Shown: positions 42,221 through 51,635 of the stretch, piece by piece
Position numbering within the stretch: position 1 is the stretch's first letter
How the letters are laid out: every line of letters begins with the position of its first letter
Assembly (NCBI RefSeq): GCF_001594145.1
Contig: NZ_LVCF01000034.1
Location: 1-64,000 of the forward strand
Length of the DNA stretch: 64,000 bases
Direction: 5' to 3'
From: Branchiibius sp. NY16-3462-2
Lineage (GTDB): Bacteria; Actinomycetota; Actinomycetes; Actinomycetales; Dermatophilaceae
The notes under the pieces: model-generated
The model's database searches: none
What the model was told of the DNA's origin: nothing
What the model saw: only the letters and a program-made list of their open reading frames with translations
Program-made: the position numbers and the translations under genes

Positions 42221-42663
42221 GCAGCAACCACCCGGCCAAGAATCTCCTGCGCCTGCTCCAGCACCGCACACTCCTGCTCGGACAACGCCGACAGTCGCTC
42301 CAACATCCACTCATCGCGTTGCGCGCGGACCCGGGCGATCGTCGTACGCCCCTCATCGGTGATGAACAACCGCACCTGGCGTCCGTCACTCGGGTCGGCC
42401 TCCCGGCGCACCAGCCCCTTGTCGACCAGGCACCCGACGGTCCGTGTCATCGAGGGCGCGCTGACGCACTCTATGTCAGCCAGTTCCCTCGGCGTCAGGA
42501 CGTTCTCGGTCAGCTTGCCGAGTACCGACGCCTGGTGCGGCGGCACCAGCGCATCCTTGGCGAACCGCGTGCGACGACTCACCCGCATACACACTGCACG
42601 CAGGTCGGCCGCCAACTGCCGCCGATCCGCCGCCACCGCGCTGCCCGTCCTCACACCATTCAT
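42217..42663 (-). CDS. MarR family regulator of the MFS exporter
   Basis: A 148-residue MarR protein with a winged helix (LTPRELADIECVSAPSMTRT, LVDKGLVRREADPSDGRQVR). No sensing Cys pair is evident. The ATG at 42663 is chosen because TATGCT ends exactly six bases upstream (leaderless pattern) and lies inside the operator dyad; an ATG six codons upstream would place the -10 box inside the gene. It is translationally coupled to the exporter. Confidence 0.88.
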   Translation of the reverse strand: MNGVRTGSAVAADRRQLAADLRAVCMRVSRRTRFAKDALVPPHQASVLGKLTENVLTPRELADIECVSAPSMTRTVGCLVDKGLVRREADPSDGRQVRLFITDEGRTTIARVRAQRDEWMLERLSALSEQECAVLEQAQEILGRVVAA

Positions 42664-42664
42664 A

Positions 42665-42696
42665 TAGTTAGCATATCTCATTAGCCCAGCTAACTA
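42665..42696. promoter_or_regulatory. MarR operator and promoter
   Basis: TAGTTAGC (42665-42672) and GCTAACTA (42689-42696) form a perfect 8-bp inverted repeat separated by 16 bp. One arm overlaps the TATGCT -10 box of the marR gene (42670-42675). Binding here would block transcription directly. Confidence 0.65.
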
Positions 42697-42757
42697 AACT
42701 CCACTAATCCACCCAACATTCAGGAAACTTCCAGCAAAAGGGGTCACCCTGGTTGCC

Positions 42758-43456
42758 ATGGACGCTCCCGAGGCCCGCCTGCTCGTGGTGGAAGACGAGA
42801 CCAACATCCGCGAACTACTCGCAACCAGCCTGAAGTTCGCCGGTTTCGAGGTGCACACCGCCGCCAACGGCGGCGATGCGCTGCGACTGTTCGAGCAGCA
42901 CCCGATCGACCTGGCCGTCCTGGACGTGATGCTCCCGGACATGGACGGGTTCGACGTGACGCGCAAGTTGCGCGGCGGCGGCCACGAACTGCCCATCGTC
43001 TTCCTCACCGCCCGCGACGCGGTCGAGGACAAGGTGAAGGGCCTGACCGTGGGCGGCGACGACTACGTCACCAAGCCGTTCAGCCTGGAGGAGGTCGTGG
43101 CCCGCATCCGTGCCGTGCTGCGCCGTTCGCAACAGAACGACGACGGCCAGTCGGTGATGACCGTCGCGGACCTCGAGCTGGATGAGGATTCCCATGACGT
43201 ACGCCGTGCGGGCGCCATCATCGAAGTCTCGCCGACCGAGTTCAAACTGTTGCGCTACCTGATGCTGAACAACGGCCGGGTGGTGTCCAAGGCACAGATC
43301 CTCGATCACGTATGGGACTACGACTTCCGTGGCGAGGCCGGCATCGTCGAGAGCTACATCTCCTACCTGCGGCGCAAGATCGACATCGACGGACTGCCGC
43401 CGATGATCCACACCAAACGCGGTGTCGGCTACGTGCTGCGCGCGCCGCGCGACTGA
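42758..43456 (+). CDS. OmpR/PhoP family response regulator
   Basis: A 232-residue regulator. The receiver domain has the acidic pair in VVEDETN, phospho-Asp in VLDVMLPDMDG (about residue 56), Thr in FLTARDA and Lys in VTKPFS. The winged-helix output domain (about 135-230) has LSPTEFKLL-like SPTEFKLLRYLMLNNGRVVS and VESYISYLRRKID, close to actinobacterial PhoP/TcrX. It is followed by its kinase and an HtrA protease, which suggests envelope stress control. Confidence 0.93.
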   Translation: MDAPEARLLVVEDETNIRELLATSLKFAGFEVHTAANGGDALRLFEQHPIDLAVLDVMLPDMDGFDVTRKLRGGGHELPIVFLTARDAVEDKVKGLTVGGDDYVTKPFSLEEVVARIRAVLRRSQQNDDGQSVMTVADLELDEDSHDVRRAGAIIEVSPTEFKLLRYLMLNNGRVVSKAQILDHVWDYDFRGEAGIVESYISYLRRKIDIDGLPPMIHTKRGVGYVLRAPRD

Positions 43457-43520
43457 GCTGCGACCCGAGCGACCTACCACGGCCGACCCTGCCCGGCCAG
43501 TCGTCTAGTAGACCTACGTT

Positions 43521-45020
43521 ATGCCGCTGCGCGCTCGCCTGACCGCCCTCCTGGTCGCCTTCCTGACGATCGCCACGATCGGTGTGGGTGTGACCACCGC
43601 CGTGCAGTTGCGGTCCTTCCTGATGCAGCGTCAGGATTCGGAGTTGCAGGCCGAGGCCAACCTCATCGGTGCCACGCTGACCACGGCGCTGGACAACCAG
43701 CGCGAGATCACCACCGACACGCTGAAGTCCTTGGTGCCTTCCAGTACCTACGTGGTGTCGGTGACCCACAACGGCACGACGCTCGAGACGAGCCTGGACG
43801 ACTCGGATCCTCCTGACCTGCAGAGCATCTCGACACGCCAGCACGGCACGCCGATCACCGTGAAGTCGGTCAACGACACCGAACGATGGCGCGTCGTGAC
43901 CGGCAGCGCCGCCGACGGCACCACGCGGTACGCCGTCGCCGTGCCGATGTCGCGCGTCAACGACATCATCGAACGGCTGATCATCGTGGTCGCGCTCGGC
44001 ACCTTCGGGGTGGTGCTGGCCGGTGGCATCCTGGGGTGGTTCGCGGTCCGGCGGGCCATGACCCCGCTGCGCCGGATCGAGGACACTGCCCGGGCGATCG
44101 CCGACGGGGACCTGGCCCGCCGGGTGCCCGAGATCGCAACGCGCGACGAAGTGGCCAGTCTGTCCCACTCCCTCAACGTGATGCTGTCGCGCATCGAACA
44201 ATCCTTTGAGTTGCAGCAGCGCTCGGAGGACCGGATGCGCCAGTTCGTCGCCGACGCCTCCCATGAGTTGCGTACGCCGCTCGCGACCGTCCGCGGGTAC
44301 GCCGAGTTGTACCGCCAGGGGGCGATCGGTCCCGACGACGTGCACTCCGCAATGGGCCGCATCGAAGGTGAGGCCACCCGGATGGCCGCCATGGTGGACG
44401 ACCTGTTGCTGCTGACCCGGTTCGACAACCGGGAGTCGCGCCACGGGCAGCCAGCGCCGCGTCGGGACCCGGTCGACCTAACGGTCCTGGCCGCCGACGC
44501 CGTGCAGGATGCGCTCGCGGTGGCCCCCGACCGCAGCATCCGCCTGGTCGGTGAGCAAGGCCGACTGGCCCCCACACCGGTGACCGGCGACGAATCCGCA
44601 CTGCGGCAGGTGCTGAACAACCTGGTCAACAACGCGCTGCGCTACACCCCGTCCGGCAGCCCCTTGGAAGTGCAGGTGGGCACCACCGACTCCACCGCGG
44701 TCGTCCGGGTCGTCGACCACGGCCCGGGAGTGCCCGAGGCATCCCGCGAGCGCATCTTCGAACGGTTCTACCGGGCCGACTCCTCCCGCAACAGTGCCGA
44801 CGGCGGCAGCGGTCTGGGTCTGGCGATCGTCGCCGCTATCGTCGCCACGCACGACGGGACGGTCGCTGTGAGCAGCACCACGCCGGGTCCGGGCGCGACC
44901 TTCACCGTGAGCCTGCCGGCCGGTTCCGCGGGCACGGGCGGGTCGGACGCGACCGAGAATCCCTACGATGAAGACGTGACCGTGCCCGCAGAAACGCCTG
45001 CACAGGATTCACACAGCTAG
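43521..45020 (+). CDS. Sensor histidine kinase
   Basis: A 499-residue kinase with two membrane segments (about residues 9-30 and 155-178) around an extracytoplasmic sensor of about 120 residues, a HAMP domain (RRAMTPLRRIEDTARAIADG), an H-box with DASHELRTPLATVRGY (His about 247), an N-box (NNLVNNALRYTPSG) and G-boxes (DHGPGVPE, GGSGLGLAIV). It partners the response regulator 64 bp upstream. The C-terminal tail of about 30 acidic, disordered residues is unusual but not rare. Confidence 0.93.
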   Translation: MPLRARLTALLVAFLTIATIGVGVTTAVQLRSFLMQRQDSELQAEANLIGATLTTALDNQREITTDTLKSLVPSSTYVVSVTHNGTTLETSLDDSDPPDLQSISTRQHGTPITVKSVNDTERWRVVTGSAADGTTRYAVAVPMSRVNDIIERLIIVVALGTFGVVLAGGILGWFAVRRAMTPLRRIEDTARAIADGDLARRVPEIATRDEVASLSHSLNVMLSRIEQSFELQQRSEDRMRQFVADASHELRTPLATVRGYAELYRQGAIGPDDVHSAMGRIEGEATRMAAMVDDLLLLTRFDNRESRHGQPAPRRDPVDLTVLAADAVQDALAVAPDRSIRLVGEQGRLAPTPVTGDESALRQVLNNLVNNALRYTPSGSPLEVQVGTTDSTAVVRVVDHGPGVPEASRERIFERFYRADSSRNSADGGSGLGLAIVAAIVATHDGTVAVSSTTPGPGATFTVSLPAGSAGTGGSDATENPYDEDVTVPAETPAQDSHS

Positions 45021-45093
45021 GGCGTACGGGTCGCCTAACTCGATTCGGGTTAATGGGGACCAGACCACGACCGTCAACGTGAGGGAGACCCCC

Positions 45094-46572
45094 GTGAGCA
45101 ACGACCAGTACCGCCCCGAAGGCAACGACGCCGCGGCGGGACCCGTCGACAACACCCAGCCGATCTACGGCCAGGGCGACAACACCCAGGGGGTGCCGGT
45201 GGGCCAGAACCCGCCGGACAACCCGACCGGATACCCGCAGGGCCCGTACGCCGCCCCGCCGCAGGGTGCCTACACCCCGCAGACCACCTACCCGTCGTAC
45301 GACGCCGGGCAGTACCCGCCGCAAACCGGCCAGTACGCGCCGCAGACCGGCCAATACCCCACGCAGACAGACCAGTACGCGTTCAACAGCAACAACGCGC
45401 CGGCGGCCACCACGACCGCTGACCGGTCATCGCGCAAGGCGCCGTGGATCGCCGTACCCCTGGCCGCCCTGGTCGCCGCGGCACTGGCCAGCGGCTCGAC
45501 GTACGCGCTCAGCCATGGCTCGAACTCCAACGCCGCCGGCACCACCAGCGGCGGCACGACCAGCACCAGCGTCACCGTCACCGACGGCGGCCAGGAGGTG
45601 CAGAGCTGGGCGACCACCGCAGCCAAGGTCTCCCCCAGCGTGGTGTCGATCACCGTGGTCAACGGCCAGTCCGGCGGCGAGGGGTCCGGGGTGATCCTGG
45701 ACAAAGAGGGTCACATCGTGACCAACAACCACGTGGTCACGCTGGACAGCGGAAGTAGCAGCGGGGACACCATTACGGTGACGCTGAACGACAACAGCAC
45801 CTACAAGGCGACGATCGTCGGCACCGACCCGAGCACCGACCTGGCGGTCATCAAGCTGTCCGACCCGCCGAGCGACCTGCAGCCCATCGCGATCGGCGAC
45901 GTCAACAAGGTCGTCGTCGGTCAACCGGTCATGGCCATCGGTAACCCGCTGGGCCTGTCCGGCACCGTCACCAGCGGCATCGTCAGCGCTCTGAACCGAC
46001 CGGTGAAGGTCAGCGCCGCGTCGTCCCAGGACGAGTTCGGTCAGCAGACCGCCAGCAATGCGGTCTTCACCAACGCCATCCAGACCAGTGCGGCCATCAA
46101 CCCGGGTAACTCCGGTGGTGCGCTGGTCAACGAGGCCGGGGAACTGATCGGAATCAACTCCTCGATCGCGACTCTCGGCGGAGGCTCAGAAAACTCACAG
46201 TCCGGTTCCATCGGCATCGGGTTTGCTATTCCTACGACCGTGGTCAAGAACGTCACGGAACAGTTGATCAGCACGGGCAAGGCCATTCACGCCCAGTTGG
46301 GGATCAGCGCAGAGAACGGCTCGGTCACGACCGGCGGAGCCACCCTGGCGGGGGCCAAGGTGGATCAGGTCGTGGCCGGCAGCGCGGCGGCAGACGCCGG
46401 GCTGAAGCAGGGTGACGTCATCACCGCCTTCAACGGTGCGGCCGTCATCTCCTCCGATGCTCTGGTCGGCTTCGTGCGGGCCCAGAAAGTCGGGGACAAG
46501 GTCACTCTGACCGTCTACCGCGGCGGCCAGAAGATGGACGTCACGGCGACGCTGAAGGAGGCTTCCTCCTAG
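45094..46572 (+). CDS. HtrA/DegP-like S1C serine protease with PDZ domain
   Basis: A 492-residue membrane-anchored protease. A cytosolic Q/P/Y-rich region of about 110 residues with repeated TGQY units is followed by one membrane helix, then a trypsin-like domain with the triad in TNNHVV (His about 211), STDLAVIKL (Asp about 248) and NPGNSGGAL (Ser about 337), and a C-terminal PDZ domain (VAGSAAADAGLKQGDVITAF). The GTG at 45094 has GGGAG upstream. Placement after a two-component system parallels mycobacterial mprAB-pepD. Confidence 0.93.
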   Translation: MSNDQYRPEGNDAAAGPVDNTQPIYGQGDNTQGVPVGQNPPDNPTGYPQGPYAAPPQGAYTPQTTYPSYDAGQYPPQTGQYAPQTGQYPTQTDQYAFNSNNAPAATTTADRSSRKAPWIAVPLAALVAAALASGSTYALSHGSNSNAAGTTSGGTTSTSVTVTDGGQEVQSWATTAAKVSPSVVSITVVNGQSGGEGSGVILDKEGHIVTNNHVVTLDSGSSSGDTITVTLNDNSTYKATIVGTDPSTDLAVIKLSDPPSDLQPIAIGDVNKVVVGQPVMAIGNPLGLSGTVTSGIVSALNRPVKVSAASSQDEFGQQTASNAVFTNAIQTSAAINPGNSGGALVNEAGELIGINSSIATLGGGSENSQSGSIGIGFAIPTTVVKNVTEQLISTGKAIHAQLGISAENGSVTTGGATLAGAKVDQVVAGSAAADAGLKQGDVITAFNGAAVISSDALVGFVRAQKVGDKVTLTVYRGGQKMDVTATLKEASS

Positions 46573-46666
46573 GCACGTCGTGACGAGGGACTCGCGGCAC
46601 ACCCCTTCCTCCGCGTCGTGAGTCTCTCCGGACGTGCGGCTTGTGACGGGGCCGGAACGTCCAGCC

Positions 46667-46723
46667 GGGCGCCTCGTGGCGGTCGACGGTCGAGCACTGC
46701 TCCCGGGCCACCACGAGGCGCCC
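46667..46723. terminator. Long-loop hairpin between htrA-like and ABC permease genes
   Basis: GGGCGCCTCGTGG (46667-46679) and CCACGAGGCGCCC (46711-46723) are perfect 13-bp complementary arms separated by 31 nt. The hairpin lies between two convergent genes in a 169-bp gap; nothing else is evident there. Confidence 0.6.
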
Positions 46724-46741
46724 GCACCCTTCCCGGGCGGG

Positions 46742-49276
46742 CTATTCAGTAGCGATCGCGGCCAGCGGCGGTAGCGCGGCGGCGCGGCGCGCCGGCCACC
46801 ACGCGGCGACTACCCCGGCGACCACCGCGATCAGCAACGCGGCTGCCAACTGCAGCCACGGAATGTCCAGGACGTTGACGCCACGATCGGCCTGCGAGCG
46901 CTGCAGCAGCCAGCCAAGCAGAATGCCGGTGCCCAGGCCGACCACCGAACCCAACAGGCAGATGGCCAGGGCCTCCAGCCGGACCATCCGCCGCACCTGT
47001 CCCCGGGTCATCGCCACCGCGCGCAACAGACCGATCTCCCGGCGCCGCTCAGCCACCGCGAGCACCAACGTATTGACGATGCCCAGGAACGCGATCACGA
47101 TCGCCAACCCCAGCAGCGCGTAGATCACCCGCAGCACCTGATCGATGGGTTCGCGCTGCTGGGCCGCGAACTGCGCCTGGCTCTGGACCGACACCACAGT
47201 GTTCCCGCCGAGCGCCGCGATCAATCCCGCGCGAACACTGGCGGCGTTCGCCGACGGGTCGCGGGAGACGAACACCAAGCGCTCCTCCCCGCCGCCGCCC
47301 ATCGCGTTGAACTGCTCCATGGTGGTGATGACATCCACGACCGCCAGCGGGCTCTGGGTCATGATTCCCGCCACCCTCACGGAATAGGGCTTGCCGAGGA
47401 AGTCGATGGCCACGCTCTGACCGACCCGCAGGCGGTGCGTCTGGGCGAACCGGTGGGACACCACGACGGTCGCGCCGTGCCAGTCGGCAGGCGTTCCGGA
47501 CTCGAAGTGCAGGTCGAGCAGGTGCAAGAACGGCGTTGGTTCCGTTGCCGCCAGCGTGATGGCGGACTGCTGACCGCCGGCTGTGAGGTAGGCGCCACCC
47601 TGGCGTACCCGGGCCACCCATTGCACGCCCGGCACCTTCTGGATGTTGTCGGCGATCTTGGGCGAGAAGGGTGCGCCGTACGCGGCCGAGACGATGTAGT
47701 CACTGCGGAAGGTGTCGGCGATCAGGTCATCCACACTGGTCCGCGCGGATCCGGCGAATACCCCCATCATCGCCACGAGCGCCGTACCCATCATCAGGGC
47801 GGTAGCGGTCGCCCCCGTGCGCCGGGGGTTGCGCAACGCGTTGGTCCCGGCGAGCCGCGCAACCTGCCCCCAGACATGTCCGCCCAACCACGAGCCGGTA
47901 CGGATGACCGGCCGGGCAAGAACCGGCGTCAACACCGTGACCCCGATGAGGACCAGCACGATCGCGGCTGCCAGGAGCAGATTCGTGGAGAATCGCTCGC
48001 GCACCGGGGGCGCGAGGATGAGCGCCGCCAGCGCAAGTACGCCGATCCCCGCCCCCGCGCGCAACCACAACGAGCGCTCGACCGGGGTCGGGTCGTCCCG
48101 CAGCGCAGCCGCCGGCGACATGGCACTGGCCCGGCGGGCCGGTAGATAGGCCGCGAACAACGTGACCGCCACGCCGAGGGCGGTCGCGATGACCGCGCCG
48201 GTCCAGGGCACTACCAGCGGTGTTGCGGACAGGTCGTACCCGAACCGACGAAACAAGCCACGGATCAGCCGCGCCAGGAGGTACCCGCAGACCAACCCGG
48301 CCGCGGCACCCACGACCCCGACGACCAGTGCTTCGAGCAGCATCATGCGGCGCACCTGGGCTTTGCTTGCCCCGATCGCCCGCAACAGTGCCAGCTCCCG
48401 AGCGCGCTGGTTCACCAACATGGCAAAGGTGTTCGCGATCAGGAAGCCCCCGGCGAGCAACGAGGTGGCGGCGAACACCCACAGGGCCGCGGTGACGAAA
48501 CGTAACGCTTTGTTGATGGTGCTGGCGTCCAGGTCGGCGGCTTGGGCGCCGGTCAGGGCTTCGGTGCCGGCAGGCAGAACCGCACTGATCCGGTCCCGCA
48601 GTGTCGCGGGGCTGATCCCAGGTGCAGCCACCACCCACAACTGCTGATAACCCTCACCATTGGCGGACAGTTGGCGGGCGGCGGCGGTGTCCATCGTGAC
48701 CAGAGTGGCGCCGGGGCTGCCCCCAGCGCCGTACGTCACGAGACCGACAAGGGTCTTGGTGATCACCGGGGTCTCACCGGAGGTCACGATGGTGACCTGG
48801 TCGCCGATCCGGTAGCCGCCCTCGGCGGCGGCCTTCGGGTCGATAGCCACCTCGCCGGCCCTGGTCGGTGCTCGCCCCTCGAGAACGACCAGACCGGGTA
48901 GGCCCCCGGTTGCCCGTCCGTTGTGAAAGTTGGTCAGGCTGCCGGGGACGTTCGCGGCGCCCAACGGCTGACCGTCCTTACCCAGCAGATACACGCCGTT
49001 CTCCAGGACCTGCCCATCGACCTGCGCAACACCCGGCACCGCCGCGACGCGAGGGACCAGCGGTTCCGGGACCTCGCCCTGACCTGACCGCACGCCCGCC
49101 TGACGGACCACCACATCGCTCACTGTGCCCGACTGCACCGCCGAGAAGGCCCGGTCCAGCGTGCTGATGAAGATCAGCGAACCGAAGGCGAAACACACTC
49201 CGAGCAAGACAGCGAACACAGACATGAGCAGCCGCGCCCGACGGGCGAACAGGCTGCGTAGCGCAGCGGTGACCAC
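46742..49276 (-). CDS. FtsX-like ABC transporter permease
   Basis: An 844-residue permease. One N-terminal membrane segment (LLMSVFAVLLGVCFAFGSLI) leads into a MacB-like extracytoplasmic domain, then a first FtsX block (about 245-390), a second extracytoplasmic domain and a final FtsX block (VIYALLGLAIVIAFLGIVNT, ERRREIGLLRAVAMTRGQVR). This double layout is common in actinobacteria. The GTG start lies one base after the stop of the ATPase gene. Substrate is unknown, perhaps a lipid or lipoprotein. Confidence 0.9.
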   Translation of the reverse strand: MVTAALRSLFARRARLLMSVFAVLLGVCFAFGSLIFISTLDRAFSAVQSGTVSDVVVRQAGVRSGQGEVPEPLVPRVAAVPGVAQVDGQVLENGVYLLGKDGQPLGAANVPGSLTNFHNGRATGGLPGLVVLEGRAPTRAGEVAIDPKAAAEGGYRIGDQVTIVTSGETPVITKTLVGLVTYGAGGSPGATLVTMDTAAARQLSANGEGYQQLWVVAAPGISPATLRDRISAVLPAGTEALTGAQAADLDASTINKALRFVTAALWVFAATSLLAGGFLIANTFAMLVNQRARELALLRAIGASKAQVRRMMLLEALVVGVVGAAAGLVCGYLLARLIRGLFRRFGYDLSATPLVVPWTGAVIATALGVAVTLFAAYLPARRASAMSPAAALRDDPTPVERSLWLRAGAGIGVLALAALILAPPVRERFSTNLLLAAAIVLVLIGVTVLTPVLARPVIRTGSWLGGHVWGQVARLAGTNALRNPRRTGATATALMMGTALVAMMGVFAGSARTSVDDLIADTFRSDYIVSAAYGAPFSPKIADNIQKVPGVQWVARVRQGGAYLTAGGQQSAITLAATEPTPFLHLLDLHFESGTPADWHGATVVVSHRFAQTHRLRVGQSVAIDFLGKPYSVRVAGIMTQSPLAVVDVITTMEQFNAMGGGGEERLVFVSRDPSANAASVRAGLIAALGGNTVVSVQSQAQFAAQQREPIDQVLRVIYALLGLAIVIAFLGIVNTLVLAVAERRREIGLLRAVAMTRGQVRRMVRLEALAICLLGSVVGLGTGILLGWLLQRSQADRGVNVLDIPWLQLAAALLIAVVAGVVAAWWPARRAAALPPLAAIATE

Positions 49277-49277
49277 A

Positions 49278-50066
49278 TCACACCCCGGCTCGTTCCGGCC
49301 GGTCGGTGTCCACCACGACGGTCTGGCCGAAAGCAGCGTCCAGGTCCTTCATCCGCTCGAGAACACCGGCCGCGGTCGGCTGAGCCATCTCATCGACAAT
49401 CCGTCCGTCGGACAAGAACAGGACCCGGTCGGTGAATCCCGCTGCGGCCGCATCGTGGGTCACCATGACCACCGTCTGGCCGAAGTCGTCGACCGCCTGC
49501 CGCAGCAACCTCAGAACCTGCCCGCTGGCCACGGAGTCGAGGTTGCCGGTGGGTTCATCGGCGAACACCACGTCAGGTCGCGTGATCAGCGCCCGGGCAC
49601 ACGCCACCCGCTGTTGCTGGCCACCGGAGAGTTGGGCAGGACGGTGTTTCAACCGATCAGACAACCCGACCGACTCGACGACCTGATCGAACCACTGCCG
49701 ATCCACTTTCCGGCCGGCCATCTCCAGCGGCAGCAGGATGTTCTCGCGGGCGGTGAGTGTCGGCACCAGGTTGAAACTCTGGAAGACGAAGCCGATGCGT
49801 TCACGGCGCAGGCGCGTCAGTTTGTTGTCGCTCAGGCGAGCAAAGTCGTCCCCACCGAAGCGGATCTCGCCTGACGTGGGGCTGTCCAGCGCCGCCAGAC
49901 AATGCAGCAGCGTCGATTTCCCGGATCCGGAGGGGCCCATGACTGCGGTGAACTGTGCCTGGAAGATCTGCACATCGACGGCGTCCAGAGCTCGCACCGC
50001 GGACTCGCCCTTGCCGTACTCCTTCACCAGCATCTGCGCGCTGACAGCGACGTCCGGATCCGGCAT
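49278..50066 (-). CDS. ABC transporter ATP-binding protein (MacB/LolD type)
   Basis: A 262-residue ATPase: Walker A GPSGSGKST, Q-loop FVFQSFNLVP, signature LSGGQQQRVACARAL, Walker B VVFADEPTGNLD, switch VTHDAAAAG. TAGGAT ends seven bases before the ATG on the minus strand, so a leaderless start is likely. It is the first gene of a two-gene exporter operon and is divergent from the SGNH hydrolase gene. Confidence 0.94.
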   Translation of the reverse strand: MPDPDVAVSAQMLVKEYGKGESAVRALDAVDVQIFQAQFTAVMGPSGSGKSTLLHCLAALDSPTSGEIRFGGDDFARLSDNKLTRLRRERIGFVFQSFNLVPTLTARENILLPLEMAGRKVDRQWFDQVVESVGLSDRLKHRPAQLSGGQQQRVACARALITRPDVVFADEPTGNLDSVASGQVLRLLRQAVDDFGQTVVMVTHDAAAAGFTDRVLFLSDGRIVDEMAQPTAAGVLERMKDLDAAFGQTVVVDTDRPERAGV

Positions 50067-50138
50067 AGACGCGATCCTACTTCGGGGTAACCCGATTTGT
50101 GATCCGGCTTACACAGTCCGTGTGGTGAGGTGGTCATC

Positions 50139-51146
50139 GTGAGAAAGCAGGGACGAACAGCGGCCGCGGCGGCCGTCCTGTGCTGTCTGGTCGCGGCGTG
50201 CTCGGGAGCGGCGAACGGCCCCCGAACGGACCTCGAACCGACCGTGGCGTCGACGTCCTCGTCGGTCTCCTCCGCATCCGGCTCCGCGCCCGGGTCCGCC
50301 TCGGGCTCTGCGTCCGGCTTTGGATCCGGCTCTGCATCCGGCTCTGCATCCGGCTCCATGTCCGGCCTTGCGGGTGGCCGGATGGTCAGCTTCGGCGACT
50401 CCTACACGGCGGGTACGGGCACGGGTGCCACCCAGCCCTCACCCGCGCTGTTCTGCGCGCAGGCAGCCGACAACTACCCCCGGCAGGTCGCACAGGCCCT
50501 GGGCATGACCCTGGCGGACCGGTCCTGCAACGGGGCACGCACGGGCAACATCGTCACGCCGCAGGACGCCCAGGGTGAGACCGCGCCGGCCCAGATCGAC
50601 GGCCTGACCCCGGACACCCGACTGGTGACCATCGCCCTCGGCGTCAACGACAACGGGCTCTTTGGAACCCTGGTCGGCTGCAGTCGCTTCGTCGCCGTGT
50701 CGACCTCACCAACCCCGTGCAAGGACGCGGTGTTGGCCACGACACCCAACGCGGTCAGCCAGATCCCCGGGGTCACCTCATCGCTGGTGTCCGCGGTGGG
50801 AGCGATCAAGGCCGAGGCGCCGCAGGCACACGTGGTGCTCGTGGGCTACCCCCAACTCCTTCCTGACGGCCCCCAGTGCCCCTCCCAGTGGCCGATCACC
50901 GATGGTGACGCTGCCTGGGTCAACGCGACGCTTGCCACCCTCGATACCGCGATCAAAACTGCTGCGGTGCAGACTGATTCAGAGTTTCTGGATCTTCGTC
51001 CGGTCACCGCCTCGCACACTGCCTGTGCGGCCGAGCCGTGGTTCAACGGCTCGAGCGTGCCCGACCAGGACGGGTCCACCTACCACCCGCGCTCGGGATA
51101 CATGACCGGGGTAGCTCGCGCTCTCGAAGGACTGCTGCGTCAGTAA
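50139..51146 (+). CDS. Secreted SGNH/GDSL-type hydrolase lipoprotein
   Basis: A 335-residue exported esterase-like protein. The lipobox is LVAAC in a typical signal peptide; then comes a Ser/Gly/Ala-rich linker, and the SGNH fold with block I GDSYTAGTG (Ser about residue 88), the Asn block GVNDNGLFG, and the C-terminal His in STYHPRSGY. It resembles actinobacterial secreted lipases/esterases of the SGNH group. GTG at 50139 with GAGG nine bases upstream is preferred over an in-frame GTG three codons earlier. Confidence 0.85.
   Translation: MRKQGRTAAAAAVLCCLVAACSGAANGPRTDLEPTVASTSSSVSSASGSAPGSASGSASGFGSGSASGSASGSMSGLAGGRMVSFGDSYTAGTGTGATQPSPALFCAQAADNYPRQVAQALGMTLADRSCNGARTGNIVTPQDAQGETAPAQIDGLTPDTRLVTIALGVNDNGLFGTLVGCSRFVAVSTSPTPCKDAVLATTPNAVSQIPGVTSSLVSAVGAIKAEAPQAHVVLVGYPQLLPDGPQCPSQWPITDGDAAWVNATLATLDTAIKTAAVQTDSEFLDLRPVTASHTACAAEPWFNGSSVPDQDGSTYHPRSGYMTGVARALEGLLRQ
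50272..50372 (+). repeat. Ser/Gly/Ala linker with short DNA repeats
   Basis: The region encodes alternating GSAS and GSGS units built from 12-bp near-repeats such as GGCTCTGCATCC. It links the lipid anchor to the SGNH domain, so length variation here would be tolerated. Confidence 0.75.
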
Positions 51147-51244
51147 ATCCCTCTGTGGACAACGGAATTCGGGTTGTCCGGCACGCCTACCGTGGTCGTA
51201 TCGCTCACATCCGGTGGGCCCGTCGTCACCAGGGGGACGATTCC

Positions 51245-51538
51245 ATGAGCAACACCTTTGCCGTCAACACCACCGAGATCGCCCGGCACAGCAGCGATCT
51301 GAACCTGATCGCCGGCCAGATCCAGGACGCGATGGGCGCCATGCGACGCAAACTGGAGGTCCTGCAGGGCACGTGGACCGGCTCCGCGTCCGGTCAGTAC
51401 GCCGCGCTGCAGCATGAGTGGGAGGGTCAGCAGGAGAACGTCCGACGCACGTTGGAGAACATCTCCGGGGCGCTGGGCCGGGCCGGCTCCTCCTACCAGC
51501 AGACCGAGCAGGACGTGCTGGCGACCTTCCGGCACTGA
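51245..51538 (+). CDS. WXG100 family protein (EsxA-like)
   Basis: A 97-residue helical hairpin protein with the WxG turn as GTWTGSASGQY and a C-terminal helix of the WXG100 type; YxxxD/E-like export signals appear as YQQTEQDVL near the end. GGGGA precedes the ATG by seven bases and a TACCGT -10 box occurs 57 bp upstream. No ESX/type VII secretion ATPase or partner is in the window, so it is an orphan whose secretion would need an unlinked system. Confidence 0.85.
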   Translation: MSNTFAVNTTEIARHSSDLNLIAGQIQDAMGAMRRKLEVLQGTWTGSASGQYAALQHEWEGQQENVRRTLENISGALGRAGSSYQQTEQDVLATFRH

Positions 51539-51578
51539 GCGGTCCAGCACTGAGCGGCCCGGCTGGTGGCACAGCCCG

Positions 51579-51619
51579 GTCCGGGTACGCCGGGGCCCAG
51601 GTGATCGGCGTACCTGGAC
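51579..51619. terminator. Hairpin between WXG100 and hydrolase genes
   Basis: GTCCGGGTACGCCG (51579-51592) pairs with CGGCGTACCTGGAC (51606-51619), a 14-bp stem with one G-T pair and a 13-nt loop, between two convergent genes. Confidence 0.6.
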
Positions 51620-51635
51620 TGTCTGCGTGAGCCGC

